A DNA stretch of 64,000 nucleotides from Vandiemenella viatica (lineage: Eukaryota; Arthropoda; Insecta; Orthoptera; Morabidae): NCBI GenBank assembly GCA_031002005.1, contig CM061918.1, positions 43,560,047 through 43,624,046 of the forward strand, in the 5' to 3' direction. The translations under genes were made by a program, and so were the position numbers. Numbering within the stretch: the first letter of the stretch is position 1; each line of letters begins with the position of its first letter. Positions 23,040 to 31,829 of this stretch are shown in pieces. The notes below the pieces were generated by a model, which ran no database searches, was not told the DNA's origin, and saw only the letters and a program-made list of their open reading frames with translations.

Positions 23040-23465
23040 CCTTTTTTTCTGGCTTCACCTCGTTGACGTCAAAATCGTTAGAAGTGGGAAAGGACCGGGG
23101 AGCAAGTAACTAGAGAAATTCGGCAGTGACCTTTTGAACAAACCAAGGCGAAAATTCAGATGTGGGTGCCCGGACAAGGATTCGAAACCGCATCTTCCCG
23201 AATGCGAATCTCATGTGTATTAGCGTCAGACCACGAACTAAGGGATCACCGTCGTAAGTGGATAAATTATAGCGTACCAGTATGGCTTTACACCTCGCCA
23301 ACATCGATATCATTAGAGGCGGGATAGGATTGATGCAGGGAACGGTCACCTGGAGTGATTTGGGGAAACCATGGAAAACCAGAATATGGATGCTCAGACG
23401 GAGATTCGAACCAGCGCCCTTCTGAATGCATGGTCAGAACGTTAACACTCACCCACCACGCTCGG
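23040..23465 (-). mobile_element. Two SINE A copies in the left arm
   Basis: One spans about 23040-23230 (CACCTCGTTGACGTCAAAAT tail, GATTCGAAACCGCATCTTCC B-box). The second spans about 23300-23465 (CATCGATATCATTAGAGGCG tail, GAGATTCGAACCAGCGCCCT). Both are mirrored in the right arm at 27930-28340. Confidence 0.75.
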
Positions 23466-23916
23466 TAATTTTCGTGGGCAATACTGAAAAATATCTATTC
23501 TGAGAAGTAATTTTTTGCATGGTGCTTCAATAATCATGAAATTTCCAAACATCTGAAATGACTGGTTACGCAGATATTGCTGCCACCAGAGACACAGGGA
23601 AATAGTGTGAACTTTGACAAAACATCCTTAGCTGGGACGCTGCATGTTAGAGACTAATACAGTAACTCTAATCAACTACACAATCTTGCTACTTATCCCG
23701 TTTCTTTGGCAGAGGCATATTGCATACTGTCCTTTCCCACCTCTAAAGGCTTCGATGTCGACGAGGCGTAGAACCATAAAAAAAGAAACCACGACCACCA
23801 ACTCCAGATGAATGTCGAGTTATTCATTCAAAATACCATGCCCGAATTCCTTCCCAGTCCATGCCGCCAGTCCATACAATTATGGCCTTTACATTCTCGC
23901 AATCACCAAATTTAGT

Positions 23917-24074
23917 GCCAATCGATTTACAGTAGACCTATCAACGTATTGTCGGTATAAACAGCCTTGAAACGACGATGAATCGCAGTAGGAATCACTT
24001 TGTCAGCAGTTAAAAATTCGATAACAGCACGATGTTTAACTCACGTTGACACAACACTAGAACAGTTCTCCATA
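23917..24074 (-). pseudogene. Mariner transposase N-terminus, left-arm copy
   Basis: The mirror of 26008-26165. A one-base difference in the CCGACAATAC(C)GTTG stretch shifts the frame relative to the right-arm copy. Only the helix-turn-helix part is present. Confidence 0.65.
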
Positions 24075-24199
24075 ATTCCGGACAACGAATCCTTACTTCT
24101 CAGTACTTTCAAATAAAATGTAATGCCGCTTGGTATGTATGGTCTGGCGTTAGAGTTTTTTCAGTCGTAACAGCCTTACATAAGGACAGGACTGAACAC

Positions 24200-24381
24200 G
24201 TTTACCCCCACCACCACGGACTAGGCCTGATTACTACCCAAATGGACTGCTAGTGCCAGTGTACAGAGATGGCCAGCCCGGTACTGATATTTTTTTTACC
24301 CCCACCACCCGGACTAGACCTGATTACTACCCAAATGGACTGCTAGTGCCAGTGTACAGAGATGGCCAGCCCGGTACTGTT
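24200..24381 (+). repeat. Tandem duplication, ~92-bp unit
   Basis: CCCCCACCACC-CGGACTAG, CCTGATTACTACCCAAATGG and CAGTGTACAGAGATGGCCAG appear twice. The same duplication is present in mirror form at 25700-25885, so it predates formation of the inverted repeat. The second unit supplies the start codon of the unknown gene. Confidence 0.85.
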
Positions 24382-24929
24382 GTTTTCGTCTGTGTATCAG
24401 CTCAATGCTGTGTGATTCTAAGCGTTTGACGATAGGTTTATCGTCCAAACACGAATTTGAGCCAGTAGTAGTGCTCGAAAAAGTTGGATACCGCACCAAG
24501 GTTATACTAACGTATGAAGAATGGGTCGTGCTGACTCAAGTATTGGATGTAGTGTCAGATTTGTTCTACACAGGCAGCTCCCAGACAAACATTCCACTTG
24601 GTGAGAACGCCGTCTCCTTCCGTACGATTGCCAGGACGAAAACTGTATGTTTTTACCCAAATGTTGACCCCACCAGCGGCATCTTCTTCAGCGATTCAAC
24701 TTGGAAGAACCTCATCGACGCGCAGCCTGCAGAGTCCAGCACCTTGACCGTCAAGAAGAGGTGGGGATACCTAGTTGCAAGATACTACACAGAATTTGTG
24801 GACATTTTATCTAGTAAAGTGCTACGAGACTATCATATGGCAACAGTGCAAAAACTGGTTGATATGCATATTCGTGATGTTTATGTGACTCAATTGCCCC
24901 CAGTTCGTCACTGGACTATAATCTACTAA
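24362..24929 (+). pseudogene. Unknown protein gene, left-arm copy (frameshifted)
   Basis: The same protein as the intact-looking copy at 25147-25719, with one extra base in GCTGTGTGATTC (GCTGGTGATTC in the other copy). The extra base creates a stop after about 17 codons from the start at 24362. The remainder is open from 24405 and reads DSKRLTIGLSSKHEFEPVVV onward, with one Glu where the other copy has Val (QPAESS against QPAVSS). After the shared RDVYV the tail diverges because the palindrome arm ends there. Function unknown; see the other copy. Confidence 0.7.
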
Positions 24930-25117
24930 AATATGAACTTATTGCATATAAAAATTTACTTGTATTACCTGTTATTAACAATGTAGTAATTAAGAATTAT
25001 AACCCAGGATACTACATTGATGTGAACAGTGTGAATAAAATACACATAAAGTTATTCAATTTGTTTTATTTTATCTACTTTCCATTAATAAAACCCTTTA
25101 CAGAGTTATTTTTATGA
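24884..25117 (+). other. Palindrome spacer with an open frame of unknown origin
   Basis: The 309-nt spacer (24887-25195) is single-copy in this window and AT-rich. One frame stays open for about 77 codons to a TGA at 25115-25117. It reads SLDYNLLKYELIAYKNLLVL, then PVINNVVIKNYNPGYYIDVN, in a protein-like composition, but I see no start codon and recognise no family. It could be a broken end of the gene in the arms or of a different gene. Confidence 0.35.
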
Positions 25118-25146
25118 GTTCCTGTAGTGGCGTGACGCTTCATCAC

Positions 25147-25719
25147 TTACATACTGGTCTGAAGAGCGAATTGTAATAGACGCCAACATTCGAAAACATA
25201 AACATCACGAATATGCATATCAACCAGTTTTTGCACTGTTGCCATATGATAGTCTCGTAGCACTTTACTAGATAAAATGTCCACAAATTCTGTGTAGTAT
25301 CTTGCAACTAGGTATCCCCACCTCTTCTTGACGGTCAAGGTGCTGGACACTGCAGGCTGCGCGTCGATGAGGTTCTTCCAAGTTGAATCGCTGAAGAAGA
25401 TGCCGCTGGTGGGGTCAACATTTGGGTAAAAACATACAGTTTTCGTCCTGGCAATCGTACGGAAGGAGACGGCGTTCTCACCAAGTGGAATGTTTGTCTG
25501 GGAGCTGCCTGTGTAGAACAAATCTGACACTACATCCAATACTTGAGTCAGCACGACCCATTCTTCATACGTTAGTATAACCTTGGTGCGGTATCCAACT
25601 TTTTCGAGCACTACTACTGGCTCAAATTCGTGTTTGGACGATAAACCTATCGTCAAACGCTTAGAATCACCAGCATTGAGCTGATACACAGACGAAAACA
25701 ACAGTACCGGGCTGGCCAT
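25147..25719 (-). CDS. Unrecognised ~190-residue protein, right-arm copy
   Basis: The frame starts with ATG at 25719 (MASPVLLFSSVYQLNAGDSK) and stays open for 190 codons. This is well above chance for such AT-rich sequence, and two near-identical copies exist in the arms. The sequence alternates charged and beta-branched residues (RLTIGLSSKHEFEPVVVLEK, KVILTYEEWVVLTQVLDVV). The TYEEW segment loosely recalls the PC4/p15 single-strand DNA-binding fold, which is a weak impression and not an assignment. There is no signal peptide, membrane helix or catalytic motif. The last 15 residues (FECWRLLQFALQTSM) lie outside the repeat arm and may not be native. It could be a transposon accessory gene, an old viral insertion or an insect-specific gene. 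Confidence 0.5.
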   Translation of the reverse strand: MASPVLLFSSVYQLNAGDSKRLTIGLSSKHEFEPVVVLEKVGYRTKVILTYEEWVVLTQVLDVVSDLFYTGSSQTNIPLGENAVSFRTIARTKTVCFYPNVDPTSGIFFSDSTWKNLIDAQPAVSSTLTVKKRWGYLVARYYTEFVDILSSKVLRDYHMATVQKLVDMHIRDVYVFECWRLLQFALQTSM

Positions 25720-26007
25720 CTCTGTACACTGGCACTAGCAGTCCATTTGGGTAGTAATCAGGTCTAGTCCGGGGTGGTGGGGGTAAAAAAAATATCAGTA
25801 CCGGGCTGGCCATCTCTGTACACTGGCACTAGCAGTCCATTTGGGTAGTAATCAGGCCTAGTCCGTGGTGGTGGGGGTAAACGTGTTCAGTCCTGTCCTT
25901 ATGTAAGGCTGTTACGACTGAAAAACTCTAACGCCAGACCATACATACCAAGCGGCATTACATTTTATTTGAAAGTACTGAGAAGTAAGGATTCGTTGTC
26001 CGGAATT

Positions 26008-26165
26008 ATGGAGAACTGTTCTAGTGTTGTGTCAACGTGAGTTAAACATCGTGCTGTTATCGAATTTTTAACTGCTGACAAAGTGATTCCTACTGCGATT
26101 CATCGTCGTTTCAAGGCTGTTTATACCGACAATACCGTTGATAGGTCTACTGTAAATCGATTGGC
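26008..26165 (+). pseudogene. Mariner/SETMAR-type transposase N-terminus
   Basis: After ATG at 26008 and one internal TGA the frame reads HRAVIEFLTADKVIPTAIHR, then RFKAVYTDNTVDRSTVN. This is the first helix-turn-helix of a mariner-type transposase as also found in SETMAR-related proteins. The catalytic domain is absent and SINE A-like sequence follows. Confidence 0.8.
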
Positions 26166-26175
26166 ACTAAAATTT

Positions 26176-27171
26176 GGTGATTGCGAGAATGTAAAGGCCA
26201 TAATTGTATGGACTGGCGGCATGGACTGGGAAGGAATTCGGGCATGGTATTTTGAATGAATAACTCGACATTCATCTGGAGTTGGTGGTCGTGGTTTTCT
26301 TTTTTTATGGTTCTACGCCTCGTCGACATCGAAGCCTTTAGAGGTGGGAAAGGACAGTGGACGACGAACGGTGGGGAATTCGGCCATGTCAAATGAAGAA
26401 ATCACCCCGTCATTCGCCTCGAGTTATTTGGGGAAACCATGGAAAACTCAAATCTGGATGCCCGGACTGGGATTCGAGCCCACGCCCTCCCAAAATGCTA
26501 GGCCAGATCTTTACCGATCACGAGGTGTGATAGGACTGGTGCAAGGATCGGGATCGAATTCAGGCATGGTCTTTTGAAGGAACCAACCCAATATTCACCT
26601 GAAGTACGGAGTAATGGCTCGTTTGGTCATTATGACCAGGGTTTTTTATTGCCTGCGCATTCCCCCTCTATGGTGATTGCGAGAATGTAATGGCCATAAT
26701 TGTATGGACTGGCGGCAAGGACTGGGAAGGAATTCGGGCATGGTATTTTGAATGAATAACTCGACATTCATCTGGAGTTGGTGGTCGTGGGTTTCTTTTT
26801 TTTTAGGGTTCTACGCCTCGTCGACATCGAAGCCTTTAGAGGTGGGAAAGGACAGTGGACGAGGAACGGTGGGGAATTCGGCCTTGGCAAATGAAGAAAA
26901 TCATCCCCGTCATTCGCCTCGAGTTATTTGGGGAAACCATGGAAAACTCAAATCTGGATGCCCGGACTGGGATTCGAGCCCACGCCCTCCCAAATGCTAG
27001 GCCAGATCTTTACCGATCACGAAGTGTGATAGGACTGGTGCAAGGATCGGAATGGAATTCAGGCATGGTCTTTTGAAGGACCCAACCCAACATTCACCTG
27101 AAGTACGGAGTAATGGCTCGTTTGGTCATTATGACCAGGGTTTTTTTATTGCCTGCGCATTCCGCCTCTAT
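26176..27171 (+). repeat. ~496-bp tandem duplication of SINE-bearing sequence
   Basis: Unit 1 (26176-26671) and unit 2 (26672-27171) both begin GGTGATTGCGAGAATGTAA and carry a SINE A in minus orientation followed by a SINE C tail in minus orientation, ending GCCTGCGCATTCC(C/G)CCTCTAT. A few substitutions and one-base indels separate them. Only the beginning of unit 1 is retained in the left palindrome arm. Confidence 0.85.
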
Positions 27172-27300
27172 CCTAGCCTACTTGACTTAACAGGGTGTAG
27201 AGAACCTACAGTTTAAACTTGAAACCGAACAACGGAAGTGTTAAGGCGGTAACTACATTACGACGCAAGTTGTGAAAGATGTGAAGGTCAGGTTGAGGGC
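27171..27300 (-). mobile_element. SINE C copy, minus orientation
   Basis: CTAGCCTACTTGACTTAACA, AACCTACAGTTTAAACTTG and GGCGGTAACTACATTACGAC match the reverse complement of the SINE C body. It follows directly from unit 2 of the tandem duplication. Confidence 0.55.
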
Positions 27301-27359
27301 TTTTCACTTTCCCGTCAGATGGCTTAAGCACCGAATGCAGTAATTTCATAAAAGCATGG

Positions 27360-27565
27360 AAAGCCGAAATCTTGATGGTCGGGCAGGGATTCAAACCCAC
27401 GTCCTCCCGACGCCTTTTTGAAGGAAACAACACCGGCATTCGCTTGAATGATTTAGGTAAACCATTAAAACCCAAATTTGGATGCCTGGACGGGGGTTCG
27501 AACCCGCGTCCTCCCGAATGTGAGGCCAGAGAGTTAACCGCTCACCCACCACGCTCAGTATGAGC
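27360..27565 (-). mobile_element. SINE A copies, nested heads
   Basis: Two B-box regions in minus orientation lie close together (GGGATTCAAACCCACGTCCT near 27386 and GGGGTTCGAACCCGCGTCCT near 27490), followed by GAGAGTTAACCGCTCACCCA. The second head and the sequence after it are duplicated at 28925-29104. Confidence 0.7.
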
Positions 27566-29104
27566 CGTAAGAATACGCACAATACTTTGTCCAAAACACT
27601 CGCCGCCACAAACGTCTTTCGCCGAACTTATCGCAGTTAGTAAGTCTTGGTCACTCAATATCCGTACAGTATGCAATATGCCTCTGCCAAAGAAACGGGA
27701 TAAGTAGCAAGATTGTGTAGTTGATTAGAGTTACTGTATTAGTCTCTAACATGCAGCGTCCCAGCTAAGGATGTTTTGTCAAAGTTCACACTATTTCCCT
27801 GTGTCTCTGGTGCAGCAATATCTGCGTAACCAGTCATTTCAGATGTTTGGAAATTTCATGATTATTGAAGCACCATGCAAAAAATTACTTCTCAGAATAG
27901 ATATTTTCAGTATTGCCCACGAAAATTACCGAGCGTGGTGGGTGAGTGTTAACGTTCTGACCATGCATTCAGAAGGGCGCTGGTTCGAATCTCCGTCTGA
28001 GCATCCATATTCTGGTTTTCCATGGTTTCCCCAAATCACTCCAGGTGACCGTTCCCTGCATCAATCCTATCCCGCCTCTAATGATATCGATGTTGGCGAG
28101 GTGTAAAGCCATACTGGTACGCTAATAATTTATCCACTTACGACGGTGATCCCTTAGTTCGTGGTCTGACGCTAATACACATGAGATTCGCATTCGGGAA
28201 GATGCGGTTTCGAATCCTTGTCCGGGCACCCACATCTGAATTTTCGCCTTGGTTTGTTCAAAAGGTCACTGCCGAATTTCTTCCAGTTACTTGCTCCCCG
28301 GTCCTTTCCCACTTCTAACGATTTTGACGTCAACGAGGTGAAGCCAGAAAAAAAAAGGCTTTTTCCATAGTATTAATTTTTCGGGTGATATCCATACTAA
28401 CCTGGCTGCTTACATATAAGTTACACACTTCAAACACGTTCTTTACCCACCTCCGTATCAAAATTGATCTGTCATACAACGTTGCAGCCAGCAACATTAG
28501 ACATGTGAAATAAGGTAACGGAGCTCTGTTCCTATCCACAATTGGGTTGATGCAGGTTGTACTGGTCTGGAACCTAGGACGACGCGGTTTCGTCCGGTCA
28601 ACCAAGTTTCGTTTTTACAAGGTTTTTCCGCAACCGCTTGAGGTGAATGCCGGGATGGTTCCCACAAAGGACCATAGTCGAATTCCCCCCCGTTCCTTCG
28701 TTCAATCCTCTGTCGCCTGTAAAGTTCACGATGAGAGACGACTGAAGAGGCATACAGGTAACACCCTTCGATTTTACAAGGCTTTTCCACAACATTATAC
28801 AGGTGAAATAAGGAAACTGAGTCCGTTTCTATCCACAATTGACATTCAGTGTATCGCACTATAAACGTGACTCCATATTTATTTACTTCGCATGCACAGA
28901 TACTTGTTTGTTATCACTAGCGCGCGATGGATGCCTGGACGGGGATTCGAACCCGCGTCCTCCCGAATGTGAGGCCAGAGAGTTAACCGCTCACCCACCA
29001 CGCTCGGTCTGAGTCGTAAGAATATGCACAAAACTTTGTCCAAAATACTCACCGTCACAAACGTCTTTCGCCGAACTTATCGCAGTTAGTAAGTCTTGGT
29101 CGCT
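27470..29104 (+). repeat. Direct segmental duplication (27470-27652 and 28925-29104)
   Basis: Both copies run ATGCCTGGACGGG, through the SINE A head, to CAAACGTCTTTCGCCGAACT and TTAGTAAGTCTTGGTC. The copies differ at scattered positions. One lies inside the palindrome-arm insert block and the other outside the palindrome. Confidence 0.8.
27930..28340 (+). mobile_element. Two SINE A copies in the right arm
   Basis: Mirror images of the copies at 23040-23465: GAGCGTGGTGGGTGAGTGTT head with GGTTCGAATCTCCG, then a second copy with GTTTCGAATCCTTGTCCGGG and a truncated body. Confidence 0.75.
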
Positions 29105-29665
29105 AGGAAACACCTCTGCAGCCGTCCTGGGAACATTTCTTAGTACAGGATGATCCTAGTGAGTGGATCGTTTCACATATCAATTCAACAATACACGCAG
29201 TCACGATCGAGATGACGTCCATAAGTGGGCTATGAATAGAAACCCCTCTCAACTCAAACTGCGTGTAGTGCGAGAGTATTAAATGTAGAATTAATAAACG
29301 CAAGGACCGCATGCTTCATACATTGGGGGACTTTTTTAGAGTGGATCGTTTCACATATCAATCAACAATACACGCAGTCACGGTCGAGATGACGTCCATA
29401 AGTGGGCTATGAATTCGCATTTTATTAAGCACTCAATATAAAGTATATTGCTTATTCCCGTCCATTGAATGCCGTCAAACAACGATCGCTGGTTCGAATC
29501 CCCGTTCCTATCCACAATTGACATTCAGTGTATCGCACTATAAACGTGACTCCATATTTATTTACTTCGCATGCATAGATACTTGTTTGTTATCACTAGC
29601 GCGCGATGGATGCCTGGACGGGGATTCGAACCCGCGTCCTCCCGAATGTGAGGCCAGAGAGTTAA
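28824..29665 (+). repeat. Direct segmental duplication (28824-28985 and 29504-29665)
   Basis: CTATCCACAATTGACATTCA, GTGTATCGCACTATAAACGT and GATACTTGTTTGTTATCACT followed by the SINE A head occur in both. The second copy stops at GAGAGTTAA where the 254-bp satellite begins. Confidence 0.88.
29159..29414 (+). repeat. Direct duplication, ~78 bp (29159-29238 and 29339-29414)
   Basis: GAGTGGATCGTTTCACATAT, ACAATACACGCAGTCACG and GAGATGACGTCCATAAGTGG occur in both copies about 180 bp apart. Confidence 0.9.
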
Positions 29666-30703
29666 GGGTAAACGGTGAGGCCGCGTTTTTACAATAATCA
29701 CGATATAAAAATAATTTTTGTATCTATTATGCCAAGAGTAGAAATTAAATGTTTAATATTACGTGAAATGAAATTTTGCCTTCCCTCCCACCGGCCGCCA
29801 AGAGTCTATTGTGTGTGGATGAACCCTTACTTGACATATGAATAGGAGGACCGGCTGCCTCATGCAACTAAATTTACTACGAACTACTGAAAATATTAGT
29901 ATTTAAAAAAAATTTATTGGGTAAATCGTGAGGCCGCGTTTTTACAATAATCACGATATAAAAATAATTTTTGTATCTATTATGCCAAGAGTAGAAATTA
30001 AATGTTTAATATTACGTGAAATGAAATTTTGCCTTCCCTCCCACCGGCCGCCAAGAGTCTATTGTGTGTGAATGGACCCTTACTTGACATATGAATAGGA
30101 GGGGCCGGCTGCCTCACGTAACTAAATTTACTACGAACTAATCAAAATATTAGTATTTTTTAAAAAATTATTGGGTAAATCGTGAGGCCGCGTTTTTACA
30201 ATAATCACGATATAAAAATAATCTTTGTATCTATTATGCCAAGAGTAGAAATTAAAAGTTTAATATTACGTGAAATGAAATTTTGCCTTCCCTCCCACCG
30301 GCCGCCAAGAGTCTATTGTGTGTGAATGGACCCTTACTTGACATATGAATAGGAGGGGCCGGCTGCCTCACGTAACTAAATTTACTACGAACTAATCAAA
30401 ATATTAGTATTTTTAAAAAATTTATTGGGTAAATCGTGAGGCCGCGTTTTTACAATAATCACGATATAAAAAATAATTTTTTGTATCTATTATGCCAAGA
30501 GTAAAAATTAAATGTTTAATATTACGTGAAATGGGCTTTCAGAAATGTGTTTCGTGGTATGTTTAAAGACAATAATTCTTAACTTAAGAAAGAAACCTCA
30601 TTGGTTTAAATCGCATTTTATTAAGCGCTCAATATAAAGTATATTGCTTATTCCCGTCCATTGAATGCCGTCAAACAACGATCGCTGGTTCGAATCCCCG
30701 TCT
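29417..30703 (+). repeat. ~90-bp direct repeats flanking the 254-bp satellite block
   Basis: GCATTTTATTAAGC, AATATAAAGTATATTGCTTA and GAATGCCGTCAAACAACGAT followed by CGCTGGTTCGAATCCCCGT occur at 29417-29505 and 30613-30703, bracketing the satellite. Confidence 0.88.
29666..30536 (+). repeat. 254-bp satellite, about 3.4 units
   Basis: Units start at 29666, 29919, 30173 and 30427, each with GGGTAAATCGTGAGGCCGCG (first unit variant), TTTTTACAATAATCACGATA, CCAAGAGTAGAAATTAAATG, CACCGGCCGCCAAGAGTCTA and GGGGCCGGCTGCCTCA. Units two to four are nearly identical. The fourth stops after TTACGTGAAATG. Confidence 0.95.
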
Positions 30704-30739
30704 GAGCATCCATATTCTCGTTTTCTTCAAATCACTCCG

Positions 30740-30970
30740 TTCCTATACGCAATTGGATTGATACAGGTTGTACTGGTCTGGAACTTAGGATGACGCGGTT
30801 TGAAATACCCGTCCGGCCAACCACATTTCGATTTTACAAGATTTTTCCGCAATCGCTCCAGGTGAATGCCGGGGTGGTTCCCGCAAAGGACCATAGTTGA
30901 ATTCTCTCCCGTTCCTTCGTTCAATCCTCTGTCGCCTGTAAAGATCACGATGTTAGACGACTGAAGAGGC
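30740..30970 (-). mobile_element. SINE-like element, relative of the palindrome-edge copy
   Basis: Reading the minus strand gives GCCTCTTCAGTCGTC near 30970, then the GGATTGAACGAAGGAACGGG and GGAACCACCCCGGCATTCAC blocks. It is a diverged third copy of the element at 22677 and 28540. Confidence 0.55.
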
Positions 30971-31039
30971 ATAACACTCCATACGATGAAACTGGAGTTA
31001 GGGAGAACAGTTGGTCACCGCAGTGTTCTAACAAAAGAA

Positions 31040-31560
31040 CAATAGAATCCGAGGTTCCAACACGTCTGCTCGCTGTCCCGTCCGTGGCTGGAGTCCTGCA
31101 GTGTTTGTGGCTGCCGCGTTTGACGGCTGCCGCACGGATCCCGCCGCCGAAGGTGTTGCAACCGCAGCGACGAGCTGCGCCGCGGCGCCGTGCGGCCGCA
31201 ACGTCACTCCTGCAGCGGGACTCAGCCGCCGCTTGCCGCGGCACTTGCCTCGGTTCAACCGCCGCTTGCCGCGCGATGTGTGTGTGTGTGTGTATAGACA
31301 ACGTGGCCAACCCGACGGCGAACCACGTGGCGGCGCCCGCCCCCACCGCCGCAGCATGTACCTGTTATTTGCCTCAGCATGTAACTGTTGTTTGCCTCGG
31401 CACGCACTGGCAAATACCTCCGCGAATTCCTCGTTCGAAAAAGGAGCGGCATGTCGACATCTGTCCGAAAGTCCAGTTGCTCGCTCAAGTGGTCTGGCAA
31501 CGGCTGCGTCACACCTGGTGCGGCTAGAGGGGTGCGTGGTCAAGGACAATAGGGTGTAAC
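31040..31560. other. GC-rich, CpG-dense island
   Basis: In a window that is otherwise AT-rich, this 500-bp stretch is dense in GC, CG and GCCGC motifs and contains a (TG)n run near 31275. Three long frames on both strands are open at once, which is what base composition alone predicts, so I do not call a gene. It could be a CpG-island promoter, a repeat or a first exon of a gene I cannot see. Confidence 0.45.
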
Positions 31561-31563
31561 TGA

Positions 31564-31800
31564 GGTTAGTCAAGTGGTTAGTCAAGTGGCCCTCATGTCA
31601 AGTGGTTAGTCAAGTGGCCCTCGAGTCAAGTGGTTAGTCAAGTAGCCATGATTGGCAGGTGGGGGACACACCTGGGTCGCTCAAGTGGCCCTCAAGTGGT
31701 TAGTCAAGTGGCCATGATTGACAGGTGGGGGGAGAACATAGAGGTGAAACTGGGGTTAGTCAAGTGGCCCTCAAGTCAAGTGGTTAGTCAAGTGGGAGGG
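31564..31800 (+). repeat. Minisatellite of GGTTAGTCAAGTGGCC units
   Basis: The phrase GTCAAGTGG or CTCAAGTGG occurs about a dozen times, with GGTTAGT and CCCTC spacers giving two nested unit types of roughly 12 and 16 bp. Interrupted once by a GGTGGGGGACACACCTGGG segment. Confidence 0.88.
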
Positions 31801-31829
31801 GGAGGGGAGAGAACAATAGAATGATACAA

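Larger units (their letters stand above)
22677..24886 (+). repeat. Giant inverted repeat, left arm
   Basis: The reverse complement of this 2210-nt arm matches 25196-28720 almost base for base by eye, apart from a 1312-nt block missing here. The arm carries SINE A and SINE-like copies, a mariner transposase N-terminal remnant, a doubled CCCCCACCAC... segment (24200-24381) and a copy of the unknown gene. It is cut off by the N gap. Confidence 0.93.
25196..28720 (-). repeat. Giant inverted repeat, right arm
   Basis: Pairs with 22677-24886. The right arm is 3525 nt and includes a 1312-nt block (26354-27665) bounded by ACAGT at each end and absent from the left arm. Pairing sums are about 50,083 inside that block and about 51,396 outside it. 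Differences seen by eye are isolated single bases and indels. Confidence 0.93.

Noticed and set aside
24405..24929. Left-arm frame taken as a separate intact gene from its first ATG
   Set aside because: That ATG is created by the frameshift; the true start (24362) is out of frame, so it is a broken copy.
22677..28720. The palindrome as a transposon with terminal inverted repeats
   Set aside because: The arms contain unrelated SINEs and duplicated fragments, the spacer has no transposase and no outer TSD can be seen because of the gap. An inverted duplication fits better.
29666..30536. CRISPR-like regular repeats
   Set aside because: The units are 254 bp with no unique spacers, and the genome is eukaryotic; it is a satellite.
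31028..31585. Overlapping 147-185-codon frames on both strands
   Set aside because: GC-rich composition removes stops in several frames at once. The translations are Arg/Ala/Pro-rich with no domain and a (TG)n inside.
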